A DNA stretch of 64,000 bases from Ruminococcaceae bacterium UBA5406. Its GTDB lineage: Bacteria > Bacillota > Clostridia > Oscillospirales > Acutalibacteraceae. Position numbers and translations under genes: made by a program. The DNA lies in contig DHNW01000006.1 in NCBI GenBank assembly GCA_002407675.1, forward strand, positions 19,451 to 83,450, in the 5' to 3' direction. Positions 63,860 through 64,000 of this stretch are shown one piece after another (position 1 is the first letter of the stretch; each line of letters opens with the position of its first letter). Below the pieces are notes generated by a model that had not been told where the DNA came from, made no database searches, and saw only the letters and a program-made list of their open reading frames with translations.

Positions 63860-63954
63860 TACCTCCATTATATATTAAGATGTTTTTGATTATATCATAA
63901 AAAATTTTTGATATTTATAAAATTATAATATAATTTATGAATATATAACATATA
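63860..63954 (-). promoter_or_regulatory. AT-rich promoter region of the GH65 cassette
   Basis: The sequence between the binding-protein start and the IS end is almost entirely A and T. It includes TATAAT-like hexamers on the minus strand (about 63925-63935). The promoter must lie here, but the extreme composition makes the exact elements ambiguous. No operator palindrome stands out. Confidence 0.35.
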
Positions 63955-64000
63955 TTGGAGGGATATCATAGAAGTGCAGAGGTCAAACACCTAAAGTGTG
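63955..64000 (+). mobile_element. Left end of an IS3-family element, continuing past the window
   Basis: TTGGAGGGATATCATAGAAG and the following bases to about 63994 are identical to the reverse complement of 54287-54326, the left terminus of the deleted IS copy. The two then diverge, because the other copy has lost its middle. The orientation is plus, the same as the 57567-57726 fragment, so the GH65 cassette is bracketed by same-direction copies. Confidence 0.75.

Noticed and set aside
57567..63994. Functional composite transposon carrying the GH65 operon
   Set aside because: The left IS copy is only a 3' fragment without transposase, so the unit as seen could not move by itself; only a past transfer is claimed.
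1..64000. CRISPR arrays, rRNA genes and riboswitches
   Set aside because: No regularly spaced repeats, rRNA-like stretches or recognisable riboswitch cores were seen on either strand by eye.

Overview
The window looks like a chromosome segment of an anaerobic, carbohydrate-fermenting Clostridia member (Firmicutes, probably Oscillospirales/Ruminococcaceae-like). The basis is strong AGGAGG-type ribosome binding sites, frequent TTG/GTG starts, several CUT1 sugar ABC transporters with lipoprotein binding proteins, YesMN-type regulation, an anaerobic AsrABC sulfite reductase and a moderately AT-rich base composition. The exact genus cannot be read from the sequence alone.

Layout. (1) 1-2812, minus: a peptide-antibiotic self-protection ABC transporter (ATPase plus two permeases) followed by an OmpR-type response regulator cut by the window edge. 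(2) 2978-5827: a gene graveyard. A small membrane protein is followed by remnants of a zinc-ribbon protein, a TPR-TIR protein, a LacI regulator, a GH53 endo-galactanase and a MalG-type galactan permease, joined at abrupt, gene-internal junctions. (3) 6236-12708, plus: a probable manno-oligosaccharide operon (DUF1861, binding protein, two permeases, GH130 phosphorylase, LacI). (4) 12778-23424: a LysR regulator divergent from asrABC plus the whole route from glutamyl-tRNA to precorrin-2/sirohydrochlorin (met8-like, hemA, hemC, cobA-hemD, hemB, hemL), i.e. siroheme made beside the enzyme that needs it. hemC carries a one-base frameshift at an A7 run. (5) 23597-33418, minus: a sugar ABC transporter, a YesM/YesN two-component pair and a GH106-like glycosidase. 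Divergent from it at 33747-38416 is a catabolic operon: a pyruvate-dependent aldolase of the DapA/NanA family, YhcH, a PfkB kinase, a KdsD-like SIS isomerase, an RbsD/FucU mutarotase and a D-2-hydroxyacid dehydrogenase. Together these could degrade a 3-deoxy-ulosonic acid such as KDO, running KDO biosynthesis backwards. (6) 38553-42828, minus: hexuronate genes uxuA/uxuB with a GntR regulator and an HExxH protein of unknown function. (7) 42818-44457: a hydantoinase remnant fused to the first residues of a membrane protein. (8) 44967-53733, plus: a nucleoside/ribose system with a LacI-PfkB fusion, a second PfkB kinase, an RbsA/RbsC-type ABC transporter and a nucleoside hydrolase-like enzyme. (9) 53850-57726: debris of a prophage (terminase, truncated portal) and of an IS3-family element. 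(10) 57748-63854, minus: a GH65 disaccharide phosphorylase, beta-phosphoglucomutase and CUT1 transporter cassette that is visibly AT-richer than its surroundings and lies between two same-orientation IS fragments.

Taken together, the genes describe a specialist in plant cell-wall sugars (mannan, galactan relics, uronates, possibly rhamnogalacturonan-II ulosonic acids), with regulators next to each transporter. The segment also shows clear traces of deletion and transfer.
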